Source of the DNA: Paenibacillus cellulosilyticus | GTDB lineage: Bacteria > Bacillota > Bacilli > Paenibacillales > Paenibacillaceae | Length of the DNA: 64,000 nucleotides | Direction: 5' to 3' | Assembly: GCF_003182255.1 (NCBI RefSeq) | Contig: NZ_QGTQ01000006.1 | Location: 176,440-240,439 of the forward strand | In this document: one piece after another, positions 8,801 through 16,563 of the stretch | How positions within the stretch are numbered: the stretch's first letter is position 1 | Layout: every line of letters starts with the position of its first letter | Translations under genes and position numbers: made by a program | Notes under the pieces: generated by a model | Told to the model about the DNA's origin: nothing | The model's database searches: none | The model's input: the letters and a program-made list of their open reading frames with translations, nothing else

Positions 8801-11560
8801 ACCGTTACAGACAGCAATGGCCGCTTTGATGCGACAGGTATTGCAGCTGGCAACTATACGATTGTCGCGCAAACGTCCGGCTATCAGAGCAATACGTTCG
8901 GCGTCATTGTAAATGCGAATGCGATTACGCCGGCCGCCATTCCTTTGGCTCCAAATCCGGGTACCATTACCGGTGTGCTACGGCCCGCGCTTGGCGGCGC
9001 AGTCGTGCAGCTCAGTAATTTGAACAACATTCAAATTGCTACGACGGTAACGGAGGCGGATGGCAGCTTCACATTCAATACCGTACAAGAAGGCTCGTAT
9101 CTGCTGACAGCCGTTGCTTCCGGGTACTCCTCTGGTGTCATAGGAGCCAACATCGTTCCTGGTGGAGTCGATGACGTTGTGATCGATCTGACACCGAGCC
9201 CTGGAACAATCGCTGGACTCGTCCAAGATGCGGCTGGCAATCCAATCCCCGAAGCATCTGTCAAAATTTTGAACGGCAATGAGTCCATTCGAGGAACTGG
9301 CCAAGCGCAGGCGGATGGCAGCTATATCGTCGGCAATTTACCTTCAGGTACGTTAACTGCCATCGCTTCTGCCCCAGGCTTCAGCAACGTCATTCGTGGT
9401 GTCAAGCTGGATCCGGGCGAGGATGTAACAGGCTTTAATTACGAGTTGATACCAAATCCGGGCAATGTGAATGGGCAAATTACAGATGCCACGACTGGGG
9501 AACCACTAGGTGGAGCCGATGTGGAAATTCGTATTTTAGGCGCTTCTGGCTTATCTGTCACATCCGTTTCAGCCAGCATGTTCGGCAATTATCAAATCTC
9601 TGGCCTTCAGCCAGGACCCTATCTTGTCGTTGCAAGATCAGAAGGCTATACAACGGGCACTGCCGGGGCAATTGTAATCAGCGGACAGAGCACAATTGCA
9701 TCCATTGGGTTAACGCCAGCCTTCGGAAGTCTTGTTGGCACAGTTGGGGATCTATCTGGAAACCCAATAACATCAGTCAATACGCAGCTTAGACTGTTCT
9801 CGCAAGAAGGCGTTCTTATTAACACATTCTTCGCTGGAATCGATGGTACATTCTTTGGCGGTAATCTTCAGCCCGGCGAATATACACTGAACGTTTCGTC
9901 GCCTGGATTCGAGAGCGAAACGATCGGCGTTTTCATTCGAGCGGGACTGAGCACAACCCTTACCATCAAGCTGACTGCGCCGATTGCATCGGTATCCGGC
10001 CGCGTCATAGACAGTTCGAGAAGCTTAGGTGTTTCTGGGGCATTAATCAACGTCAATGATATTTATGGGCATCCCATTATCCCGACTTTCTCGGATGAGA
10101 ATGGAAATTTCTTGTTATCCGGTATACCCGCCGGCAATTTGATCGTTACTGCATCGTCTCCCGGATTTGGATCAGACTCGGCCGGAATCGTAACTTCAGC
10201 AGGACAGACTGCTACTGTTCAACTCACGTTAACCCCAAATCCGGGCAATGTATTTGGGTTTGTCAGCGACTCTGCTGATGGCACAGATCTATCAGGTGCA
10301 ACTGTTCGGATATATGATGGCGTGAGCGGTGCACTGATCGCAACTGTCGTAACCGATAACGGAGGTGTCTATACGTATCCGAACCTGCCTACTGGATCAT
10401 ACACCGCGAGCGCTGGCGCAAATGGCTACGCTTCGGAGCTCGGCGGCTTTTCCATCCTCTCCGGCGAGACGACCCGTTTCAGCTTTGCGCTCGACAAGCT
10501 TCCGGGCAGAATTAGTGGTTTCGTAACGGCTAATTCGAATGGTGCAGGAATTCAAGGTGCAGCGATCGTTTTACGGCAGTATAACAACTTCGGTCCCGTT
10601 GTTGCATCGATATTGAGTGATTCAGACGGGAGATATGATCTTGGTGAAGTTGCAGCAGCCAACTATGTTGTGACTGCATCGCAGACCGGTTTCGTGACGC
10701 TTCAAACTTCCACTTCCGTTCTGCCCGGTCAAAATTCGATCGTCAATTTCTCATTACTTACAGCTCCACTATCGGTTAGCGGTACGGTACGAGATGTCGG
10801 AACAGGCGCTCCCTTGGCTGGCGGTTCGGTCACCATTGTTGATGATAATGGAGTTATCGTTGGAAATGGGGTTACGAACAGTGCCGGGCAGTATACCGCA
10901 AGTGTTCCTTCTGGCAATCTCACAGTCATTGCGAGTGCCCCTGATTATCAAACCGGCAGCAATTCCGTCATGCAGCCTATACAGCAGACGACACTGACAG
11001 CTGATCTTTCTTTGGATAATAATCCAACTGCAATTGTCGGAACGGTCACTGATGATGTCGTTGGATCTCCTGTCTCTGGTGCGATTGTGACTGTTCTGGA
11101 TCCGGTGAGCAGTACACCACTCGGGAGTACAGTAACAGACGGATCGGGCAGCTATCAGGTAGGCGGCCTCGCCCCTGGCGGCTCGTATACTGTAACCGTC
11201 TCTTCGCCTGACTTCGGCTCAGTCGCACACAGCTCACAAGCTGGAGCTGCAGCTAGCCCTGCTGCGAGGACAGATCTATCACTCAGCTCCACCTTCGGTA
11301 CATTGACAGGTTCCATTCGAGACGCTGAGGGCAGACCGCTGAATTATGCCTTAGCCGAGATTCGGACCGATGACCGGATTCTTGTGCGAAGCATCATAAG
11401 CAACGCAGCAGGTCGGTACACCTTAAGCAATGTAGCCGCAGGTATTCCGCCCGCCCAGTTTTCGTTCCCAGGGAAACAGAGTGTAATTGCGAAGCCAATC
11501 ATTATCGATCAGCAGACGACTATATTGGATATCATCCTTCTTGATGAGGAGGAAGAGTGA
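5837..11560 (+). CDS. Giant protein with 18 carboxypeptidase-regulatory-like repeats
   Basis: The protein has about 1,908 residues. Of the two adjacent ATGs (5834, 5837) the second has the better spacing to GGGGG; a TTG at 5819 is also in frame. The N-terminal part (about 1-210) is an unrecognised globular region. Next is a DUF11-like beta domain (about 215-345: GQSNIINGTIVISNTG, ATLTWNIGTLNAGSSATLQY). Then come 18 repeats of about 80-90 residues, each with a G-x-V-x-D-x-x-G-x-P-x-x-G-A start, a G-x-Y turn and an L-x-P-x-PG exit, the pattern of CarboxypepD_reg/CNA-B-type beta-sandwiches. The chain ends in DEEEE. There is no visible signal peptide, transmembrane segment, LPXTG motif or SLH repeat, which is odd for such a protein. 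A surface or spore-layer structural role is only a guess. Confidence 0.85.
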   Translation: MPFPSNAQYVPVRLSGAPVTDPVRDVSPDETDIVGSTAFPAAYYGYDGTNIYFRIRLNADPRFKTGFRNFAWGVLFDTDGVPATYEWVLAVNGLNNSVDLIQNTVKVPDSFNDQAEGTDGRGNPNFTQPIVNYDIARAAPTGDGSAFGGGTNYFLDFFVPKATLFPLLGITEQSSLRFLFFTSTNNNNFNKDFIGTGQTLSSAFSDPVTIAGGDVRAQLSVTQSVDGSPLTLTAGQSNIINGTIVISNTGRGSASALFINALYRFDKLISLQVVSASSGSAVISLTNATLTWNIGTLNAGSSATLQYTAQGTFVQSPTGTIDIKTTKGVDLFTGQSITAPQSTATATIVTTGGVSGTIIDKSTGLPLTGVTVQSTSLPSGNPIGSAVSGTGGVYSITNLLPGNVQLQFALPNYQTLTVSASVTSSAVTTVNVILLPQPASVQGTVTSQADGSPIAGAAIHITDSIGALLAQSSTNAAGQYAVSNLLPNYYRISLAATGFQQQDLPLTLASGENQIVNAALAGSPGSVTGTVTSTAGAPIAGAKVEVLDNRNNVLATVATDQLGVFHVNSLAPDLNDRLRVSDPGFVTQVIGFQVAPGQTTTVHLVLSHEAGSIAGTITDAESGQPLPGTSIHVVNAEGITLQTAVSGPDGSYSVPSLSPGGYTVNFLEEGYAAQTVGAIVTSGTSTPINVSLEKLAGALAGTVTDLNGNPLSDVVIRAYRNNIIIARVSTAEDGTYLIGNLAPDVYTVSARTDGFGGDTFGAIIESALTTTVNFHLIPDAGMVVGSITDTSGNPVVGAAVAVQNNVDGGPVLLTRILSETNGAYVIADLAPGNYIVNVSAANFQNQYASVVVQSDAQTQLNFTLLPNPGFISGVVVDTIGNPIVGAGIQIRVTSANGITIFSLFTDPIGQFQSSSLTPGIYTVFASADNYQTASATVNVTPGSAAQLRLVLIPEPGSIQGTVYDVITGIGLSGTVLNIMDQNNFLIGITVTDSNGRFDATGIAAGNYTIVAQTSGYQSNTFGVIVNANAITPAAIPLAPNPGTITGVLRPALGGAVVQLSNLNNIQIATTVTEADGSFTFNTVQEGSYLLTAVASGYSSGVIGANIVPGGVDDVVIDLTPSPGTIAGLVQDAAGNPIPEASVKILNGNESIRGTGQAQADGSYIVGNLPSGTLTAIASAPGFSNVIRGVKLDPGEDVTGFNYELIPNPGNVNGQITDATTGEPLGGADVEIRILGASGLSVTSVSASMFGNYQISGLQPGPYLVVARSEGYTTGTAGAIVISGQSTIASIGLTPAFGSLVGTVGDLSGNPITSVNTQLRLFSQEGVLINTFFAGIDGTFFGGNLQPGEYTLNVSSPGFESETIGVFIRAGLSTTLTIKLTAPIASVSGRVIDSSRSLGVSGALINVNDIYGHPIIPTFSDENGNFLLSGIPAGNLIVTASSPGFGSDSAGIVTSAGQTATVQLTLTPNPGNVFGFVSDSADGTDLSGATVRIYDGVSGALIATVVTDNGGVYTYPNLPTGSYTASAGANGYASELGGFSILSGETTRFSFALDKLPGRISGFVTANSNGAGIQGAAIVLRQYNNFGPVVASILSDSDGRYDLGEVAAANYVVTASQTGFVTLQTSTSVLPGQNSIVNFSLLTAPLSVSGTVRDVGTGAPLAGGSVTIVDDNGVIVGNGVTNSAGQYTASVPSGNLTVIASAPDYQTGSNSVMQPIQQTTLTADLSLDNNPTAIVGTVTDDVVGSPVSGAIVTVLDPVSSTPLGSTVTDGSGSYQVGGLAPGGSYTVTVSSPDFGSVAHSSQAGAAASPAARTDLSLSSTFGTLTGSIRDAEGRPLNYALAEIRTDDRILVRSIISNAAGRYTLSNVAAGIPPAQFSFPGKQSVIAKPIIIDQQTTILDIILLDEEEE

Positions 11561-11580
11561 CCGAATAATTCTATCCAGTC

Positions 11581-11621
11581 AAAGGGAGCATACTGCTGCG
11601 GCAGCTGCTCCCTTTTGTTTT
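11581..11621 (+). terminator. Rho-independent terminator after the repeat protein
   Basis: The arms AAAGGGAGCA and TGCTCCCTTTT enclose an inner GCTGC/GCAGC stem and are followed by a T-rich tract. The symmetric A and T runs let it also stop the converging minus-strand metG transcript. Confidence 0.85.
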
Positions 11622-11628
11622 ATTTACC

Positions 11629-13306
11629 TTAATGGTTCTGTTCGTTCTCATTGTTAAGCCTCGTGGTCTCCTCATCAATTCGGGCCGTATCAATCCTCTC
11701 AAACAACAGCTCCACCTGACCGATCGCTCTACCTGGCTCAACAGATACAAATTTCCACTCCGCCTGCTCCAGTGCTAGAAGCTCCCGCACCTTACCACTT
11801 GAGAATGGGATGAATGGTTGAAGCAAGTTAGCTAAGTTCGCGATAATCTGCACACACGTATACAACGTGTTCTTACAAGCTGCTGGGTTATCTTTCACTG
11901 TCACCCAAGGCTGTTCTTCGTCAAAATGCTTATTCGCCTGCCGCACGTATGCGAATATCGTATCCAACGCTTCCTTCAAGCGAGCTTCTTCGATCAGCCT
12001 GCCAGCCTGATCGTAACAATCCTGCAGCTTGCCTTGCCATATCTCTGCCAACTCCCCTTCTGGCACTTGACTGCCGAACGATTTCGCAATAAAAGCAAGC
12101 GTGCGATTAACGAAATTGCCGTACGCACCAAGCAGCTCGCCGTTGTGGCTGTGGATGAACTCCCGCCACGAGAAATCGGCCTCCTTCTTCTCCGGCCCAT
12201 TCGCGATCAGGAAGTAACGAATCGAATCCGGATCATAACGGCTAAGCAGATCCGGCACCCATACCGCCCAATTTCGGCTAGTAGAGAACTTCTGGCCTTC
12301 CAATGTTAGATGCTCGCAGGACACGATTCGATCCGGCAGATGAAGTCCGCCTGCACCAAGAAGAATGGCTGGCCAGATGAGCGTATGAAAAGGGATGTTG
12401 TCTTTGCCATGAACGTAATAAGCGGTTATTGATGATCTGGCATCCGAAGCAGATTCATCGTTGTGCCAGAATGGCTCCCAGCTCTTGCCTTGATCAACTG
12501 CCCATTGCTGACTTGCAGACAAATAACCGCTGACCGCCTCGATCCACACATAGATTTTCTTCCCCTCAAAGCCTTCGATCGGGACATCGACACCCCAAGT
12601 TAAATCTCGTGTGACGGCACGATCCTGCAGTCCCTTTCTTCAAGTAACGGCTCGTCAGCTGAACCGCATTATCCCGCCAACTCCCCTTCCTCGCTTTCGA
12701 AACATAACGCTCCATTTCAGCTTGGAACTTAGACAATGCAAGATAATAGTGAACAGTCGGCCGTTCAATAGGTGGGTTGCCGCATAGTTTGCACGTCCGA
12801 TCGGTCAAGTCTGATGGATCGAGCAGCGTCGAGCAATAATCGCATTGATCACCTCTCGCCCGCATCCTGCATACCGGACATGTCCCCTCGACATACCGAT
12901 CAGGCAGAAACCGTTCATCGGTCTCGCAATACGTCTGTTGGACGGTTCTCGTGTACAGATGACCATTATCCAGCAGCTTCAAGAATAACTGCTGCACAAC
13001 CTCGTGATGGAACGGTTGATCCGTGCGTGTGTAGTTGTCGTACGTGAAACCAAGACTAGCGAAACATTCCTTAAACTCTTCATGATACCGAGTGGCAAAC
13101 GCACTTGGTTCTATTCCCTCCTGTGCTGCTTGCACAGCGACAGGCGTTCCGTGACAATCGCTGCCTGATACATACAGCACTTGATCCCCTTTGGCGCGAT
13201 GATACCGTGCCAGCACATCACCGGGCAGCAGGCTAGCCAGCCTGCCCAGATGCAAGGAGCCGTTGGCGTACGGCCAGGCTCCGCCAATGAATACGTTAGT
13301 CGTCAT
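11629..13306 (-). pseudogene. metG: Methionyl-tRNA synthetase, frameshifted
   Basis: The N-terminal piece (13306 down to about 12632) and C-terminal piece (to 11629) together form one class I synthetase of about 559 residues. I see AYPNG-like [15 protein letters not shown] (HIGH region), a four-cysteine knuckle pair ([18 protein letters not shown]) and the KFSTSR form of KMSKS. The reading frame breaks at 12631-12634: one surplus G in a GGG run (coding strand) shifts the frame after YLKKG, and removing it restores [17 protein letters not shown] and leads straight into the second piece. The protein has no C-terminal EMAP-type tRNA-binding extension, as in shorter MetRS forms. A Met-type T-box precedes it. 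It may be a dead second copy, or intact with a base-calling error. Confidence 0.85.
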
Positions 13307-13334
13307 TTGTCATGACCTCCTTTTGTAAGGTAAA

Positions 13335-13620
13335 CGCAAAAAAGCCCTCATCCCAATAGGGACGAGAGCTGTGCTCACGCGGTACCACCCAATTTCATAA
13401 ACACCTCACGGTGCTCACCTCTTCAGGTACGCCGCATGATAGATGCGGTTATACCCTAGCACGTTAACGGATGCGGGTTCCGGCGCAGCCTACACCCTTA
13501 TGCAGGGTTCGATGCGCAGCTCAGAGACCATGTTCCCGCTCGTATTCTTTACCCCTTCTCAGCAACCGGGGCTCTCTGTAAAGACGTCTTAGCGGTACTC
13601 TTTCTCTTCTTCGCTTTTGG
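13335..13620 (-). promoter_or_regulatory. T-box leader (methionine-specific) of metG
   Basis: Read on the minus strand, the leader has an AG-rich stem I base, a GGAACATGGTC specifier loop presenting ATG (Met) and the T-box element GGTGGTACCGCG at 13378-13389. The terminator stem CTCGTCCC/GGGATGAG lies at about 13349-13367 with a following T-run (13337-13343). Uncharged tRNA-Met should favour the antiterminator and raise synthetase expression. The specifier agrees with the downstream gene. Confidence 0.92.
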
Positions 13621-13642
13621 TAATGATATGAATTTACTGGAT

Positions 13643-13671
13643 ATATTACGCAATTATTGAAGTTTCGTCAA
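13643..13671 (-). promoter_or_regulatory. Promoter of the T-box/metG transcript
   Basis: TTGACG (13671-13666) and TAATAT (13648-13643) are separated by exactly 17 bases on the minus strand and lie just upstream of the T-box leader. The -35 hexamer overlaps the TGA stop codon of the upstream zinc-ribbon gene. Confidence 0.75.
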
Positions 13672-13871
13672 CCAAAAAACAGATCCAGAATGTTCGAGGC
13701 AGCCGATGATTTCTTATTATAAAACTCAGAGTAACCGCAGTTCGTACAATAAACGACGACAAATTGGTTGTGCTGAATATCAAACATTTTGGACAGCCCC
13801 GTTCCGGTCATTGCGACCTCTTTGGTATTGGCGTCTTTGCCGCCGCATTTGATACATCCTTTATCACTCAT
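13668..13871 (-). CDS. Zinc-ribbon nucleic-acid-binding protein (COG3478 type)
   Basis: I place the start at ATG 13871, 8 bases behind AAGGAGGG, which gives a 67-residue protein; the longer in-frame extension has no such site. Two cysteine pairs, CIKCGG and CTNCGYSEFY, form a zinc ribbon. GTGLSKMFDIQHNQF and the ending NILDLFFG are characteristic of a small conserved Firmicute family annotated only as predicted Zn-ribbon nucleic-acid-binding protein. The molecular role is unknown. It is transcribed toward metG, which however has its own promoter inside the end of this gene. Confidence 0.85.
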   Translation of the reverse strand: MSDKGCIKCGGKDANTKEVAMTGTGLSKMFDIQHNQFVVVYCTNCGYSEFYNKKSSAASNILDLFFG

Positions 13872-14050
13872 CACGCTTTCCCTCCTTGTTTTCGATACGA
13901 TGATCGCCGCTCCCTGTCTATCTATATTACTGATCATCCTCTTCTAAGCCCTGCTGACCCAATTCGGGATATGATGCTTGAAATACTTCCCTACTTTCTC
14001 AAGCTCTTGCATGAGGAAATCGATATTTTTCTTGAGCTGTGATTATTTGA

Positions 14051-14092
14051 TTAAACCGCCCAAAGTCCAATAAGGATTTTGGGTGGTTTTAA
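14051..14092. terminator. Bidirectional hairpin terminator
   Basis: The long arms TTAAACCGCCCAAA and TTTTGGGTGGTTTTAA pair across a 12-base loop. No intact plus-strand gene feeds it; it may be left over from a lost gene in the decayed region. Confidence 0.6.
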
Positions 14093-14150
14093 ACTATCGT
14101 ATCAGTTAGCGGAATAGCGTGAATAAGGTACTCGTTAAAGGGGACTGCCC

Positions 14151-14396
14151 CTACTCTAATCCGATTGCCTCCAATTTATCACTCTTCCACCCTTTTCTTC
14201 CATTCGTCAATACTCCTATTTGATAATGATTACTAAGATCCTTAATGGTTTTGTTTATCATCACATTAGGCTTCATATGTCTTTTACTTATTGATTGGTA
14301 GAACATTTCTAAGTTAATTGCCGTTTCTACATCCGTTGTTTTCCCCAATGATCCATATTTCCTGATACAAAATCGGCTTTGTTTTTTCTTACTCAT
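14151..14396 (-). pseudogene. HAD-family hydrolase relic
   Basis: The translation contains KTIKDLSNHYQIGVLTNGRK followed by SDKLEAIGLE. This is the central HAD motif II region (LTNG with the Thr of motif II) of YjjG-like phosphatases. Neither the N-terminal nucleophile motif (DxDxT) nor the C-terminal acidic motif is present, and the frame ends directly after EAIGLE. I read it as an internal fragment of a lost phosphatase gene. Base composition is more AT-rich than that of the neighbouring functional genes. Confidence 0.5.
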
Positions 14397-14402
14397 TTAC
14401 CA

Positions 14403-14435
14403 AAAAAAAGCCGCAACTGCGCGGCATCGTTTTTG
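14403..14435. terminator. Hairpin terminator beside the HAD relic
   Basis: GCCGC (14410-14414) and GCGGC (14421-14425) pair around AACTGC, flanked by an A-run on one side and a T-run on the other, so it can work on either strand. Confidence 0.6.
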
Positions 14436-14495
14436 TTATCCTACACTGGCTGTTATATCAATATCTGATAGAACTTGTATCGTTAAAAATGAAAA

Positions 14496-14517
14496 AATGC
14501 CGCAGCTATGCGGCATT
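14496..14517 (-). terminator. Terminator of the YvyF-like gene
   Basis: AATGCCGC and GCGGCATT pair around AGCTAT; on the minus strand a run of six T follows. It lies about 40 bases after the stop of the gene at 14559-14783. Confidence 0.75.
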
Positions 14518-14558
14518 CGATCGATATATGATTCGTTCGTCTCTCAGTGCTATCCACT

Positions 14559-14783
14559 TTATTGTATAACGCTATCTACAACAGTAAAGAATCCATTACG
14601 AGCGAATCCGATTATGCGACTAGCGGAAATTCCGGTATCCGTTGCAATAGTCATAATTATTGTTCCAGGGTGACTAATCACGTAATCTCTAATTTTCTCG
14701 TAGTCATTACGGCAATCCATGCATATGCCAGAATATGTACTTTTTACCAAGTTGTTACACATCTTACATATTGCATTTGACAT
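14559..14783 (-). CDS. Small zinc-ribbon/winged-helix protein, YvyF-like
   Basis: This 74-residue protein starts with a four-cysteine ribbon (CKMCNNLVKSTYSGICMDC). A short helix-turn-helix-like segment follows (IRDYVISHPGTIIMTIATD, then GISASRIIGFARNGFF). The pattern fits the small YvyF/TIGR03826 proteins usually found in flagellar operons, where the C-terminal half reads like VxExTGVxxxxIxxFIxEGR. Here it stands alone among decayed genes, with an AGGTAGG element 8 bases before ATG and its own terminator. No flagellar gene is nearby, so it could be a displaced paralogue. The function of the family is unclear. Confidence 0.6.
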   Translation of the reverse strand: MSNAICKMCNNLVKSTYSGICMDCRNDYEKIRDYVISHPGTIIMTIATDTGISASRIIGFARNGFFTVVDSVIQ

Positions 14784-14899
14784 TAAATATGCCTACCTCT
14801 CATGTTAAGCCGAGTAAATGTTGTGTACCATTCGTGAGTGTCGTAAAATACTACTATACAAGACCTATTCAATTATGTAAATGAATAAGGTTCTCTCTC

Positions 14900-15330
14900 T
14901 ACTTGTTGGTTCGAGTTTTAACTGTAATTGACATAATGGCACTTCGATTGCCGAGCTCATTAACCGACCAAATTCCGATGCGAGAAGCACCGGTGTTTAT
15001 CAAGGAAAGGCAGACAGCAAAGGAGCCTTTGCAGTAAAGGTACCAGCTCTTAAAGCCGGAGAAAGTACAAGTTCTCATTGCCCAAGGTGCATGATGGCAT
15101 CTATACAGCTCGAATTCTAAGTAACAATAGACAACAAACATTAGCCACGGCCACCTATTCAGTCGGTAATTATTTGCCGCCTAAAGCACCAAGTGTCTGG
15201 GCACCTGTTGAAGGTGCTACTCTTGTGCAGGGCAGGGCTGAGCCGAATAATATTGTAAAAGTGTCGTATTCTTTGCTTGCTATTCCCAATTCGGGCAAGC
15301 GATTTCAACTCCGCGTTCAAAATCGATAAA
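14900..15330 (+). pseudogene. Relic of a bacterial Ig-like repeat surface protein
   Basis: Fragments in different frames read STGVYQGKADSKGAFAVKVP, then EKVQVLIAQGA one frame over, then KVHDGIYTARILSNN and YSVGNYLPPKAPSVWAPVEG. These are the beginning and end of Ig-like domains of large secreted proteins (the GxADxxGxFxVxVPAxKAG pattern). A missing base near 15060-15070 explains the first frame change. No start codon, signal peptide or anchor survives. Confidence 0.55.
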
Positions 15331-15372
15331 TCAGTGCCGTGCTTCGTCCTAATCATCATACTCGATAAGTGT

Positions 15373-15690
15373 TTACTCCCATGGTTCTTCAAGTACTAAT
15401 GCAGCCTTAAACATAGTCAAGTTGTCTTTGCTGCTTAATGAACTCCAAATGTCGCATAACACCCTATTAATAATCTTACTGGGCAGTATTGACCATTTGT
15501 CTATTAGGCAGATATTAGGCATTATTGTAGCGAGGAAGCCACTTTTGTCCGGTATGTATAAGCTAGCTTGAAAGCTGTAACAACACAGTAAATAACCATC
15601 AAGGTCTTGTACCAAAAACTCTTTAAGTCGGAAGCTTGTATTGCATCACGCAAATCGTTCCGTCGGCCTGACTCTCGGTGGATATCACCC
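15373..15690 (-). pseudogene. Possible glyoxalase/VOC-family relic
   Basis: In the minus-strand frame, RLKEFLVQDLDGYLLCCYS resembles the closing strand of vicinal-oxygen-chelate proteins (VxDPDGxLLxFxS), preceded by an in-frame stop. The remaining 60 residues to the stop at 15373 match nothing I recognise. The stretch shows no ribosome site. A small unknown gene starting at TTG 15615 is an alternative. Confidence 0.3.
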
Positions 15691-15693
15691 AAA

Positions 15694-16563
15694 TTAACCA
15701 AAATGATATAAATACAAATCTTCTAGATTAGGCCGCACCGGTTCAGACGTAAAACCTGCAGGTAAAGTCTCGCTCACAACTCGCACTTTGATCCCTTGGC
15801 TATCGGTGTAGATGTTGCTGACGCGACACTGCCGCTGCAACATACCAAGCTCCTGTTCACCCGCGAGTCTCACCTCGAACACATGACCCTCCATCGTCTG
15901 CAGCAAACGGGCTGGCTCATCCATCATCAACAGCTTCCCTTGCCGTAGCAGGATCACTTGCTTGGCAATAAATTCAATATCGGTCACCACATGTGTAGCG
16001 ACAATGACAATCTTGTTAAGCGCGATCGTCGAGATGAAATTGCGAATATTAATCCGTTCTTTCGGATCAAGTCCCGCTGTTGGCTCATCCAAGATAAGCA
16101 CGGCGGGATCATTAAGCAGCGCCTGTGCTATCAGAATGCGCTGCTTCATCCCGCCTGAATAGGCTGACAAGCGCTTATGTGCGTGATCGGACAGATTCAC
16201 CACTTCCAATAGCTCTGGAATGACCACCTTCGCGCGTTTCCTGCTCAATCCTTTCATCGCAGCCATATACCATAAGAAACGATGACCCGTAAACTGGTCA
16301 TACATCTGCTGCTGCTGGGGCATATAGCCCAGCACTTCGCGATATCGCTGCCCCAGCTCATCAATATTGCGATCGTTATAGAGAATCGCTCCGCAATCCG
16401 CCCGCAAGTTACCAACAATTAGATTCAATAAGGTTGATTTCCCCGCTCCATTCGGGCCTAATAGACCATAAACCCCGCTGCGCAGTTCTAATTCAATGCC
16501 GTCAAGCGCTTTTACCCGCCCACCGTGATAACGCTTGCCTACTCCCGCAATATGTAACTTCAA
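15694..16563 (-). CDS. ABC transporter ATP-binding protein
   Basis: This 289-residue ATPase has Walker A GPNGAGKST, a Q-loop (YMPQQQQMYDQFTGHRF), signature YSGGMKQR, Walker B AVLILDEPTAGLD and a switch His (VIVATHV). It ends with a typical C-terminal beta domain. Its ATG overlaps the permease stop codon by 4 bases (ATGA), so the two are translationally coupled and form one transporter. It closes the lipoprotein-permease-ATPase operon. The lack of a substrate-binding protein and the exporter-type permease point to export or an undefined envelope function rather than uptake; the substrate is unknown. Confidence 0.93.
   Translation of the reverse strand: MKLHIAGVGKRYHGGRVKALDGIELELRSGVYGLLGPNGAGKSTLLNLIVGNLRADCGAILYNDRNIDELGQRYREVLGYMPQQQQMYDQFTGHRFLWYMAAMKGLSRKRAKVVIPELLEVVNLSDHAHKRLSAYSGGMKQRILIAQALLNDPAVLILDEPTAGLDPKERINIRNFISTIALNKIVIVATHVVTDIEFIAKQVILLRQGKLLMMDEPARLLQTMEGHVFEVRLAGEQELGMLQRQCRVSNIYTDSQGIKVRVVSETLPAGFTSEPVRPNLEDLYLYHFG

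Noticed and set aside
7082..10997. Many minus-strand ORFs opposite the repeat protein
   Set aside because: They are shadows created by the repeat composition; they repeat with the same period as the coding strand and have no ribosome sites.
5837..11560. Reading the repeated DNA as a CRISPR or satellite array
   Set aside because: The period is about 250 bases, the repeats are diverged at DNA level, and the frame is continuous and protein-coding.
13764..14042. 92-residue plus-strand ORF ending before the 14051 hairpin
   Set aside because: Its first half is antisense to the zinc-ribbon gene, and the remaining part (LEILPYFLKLLHEEIDIFLE) lacks any start signal of its own.
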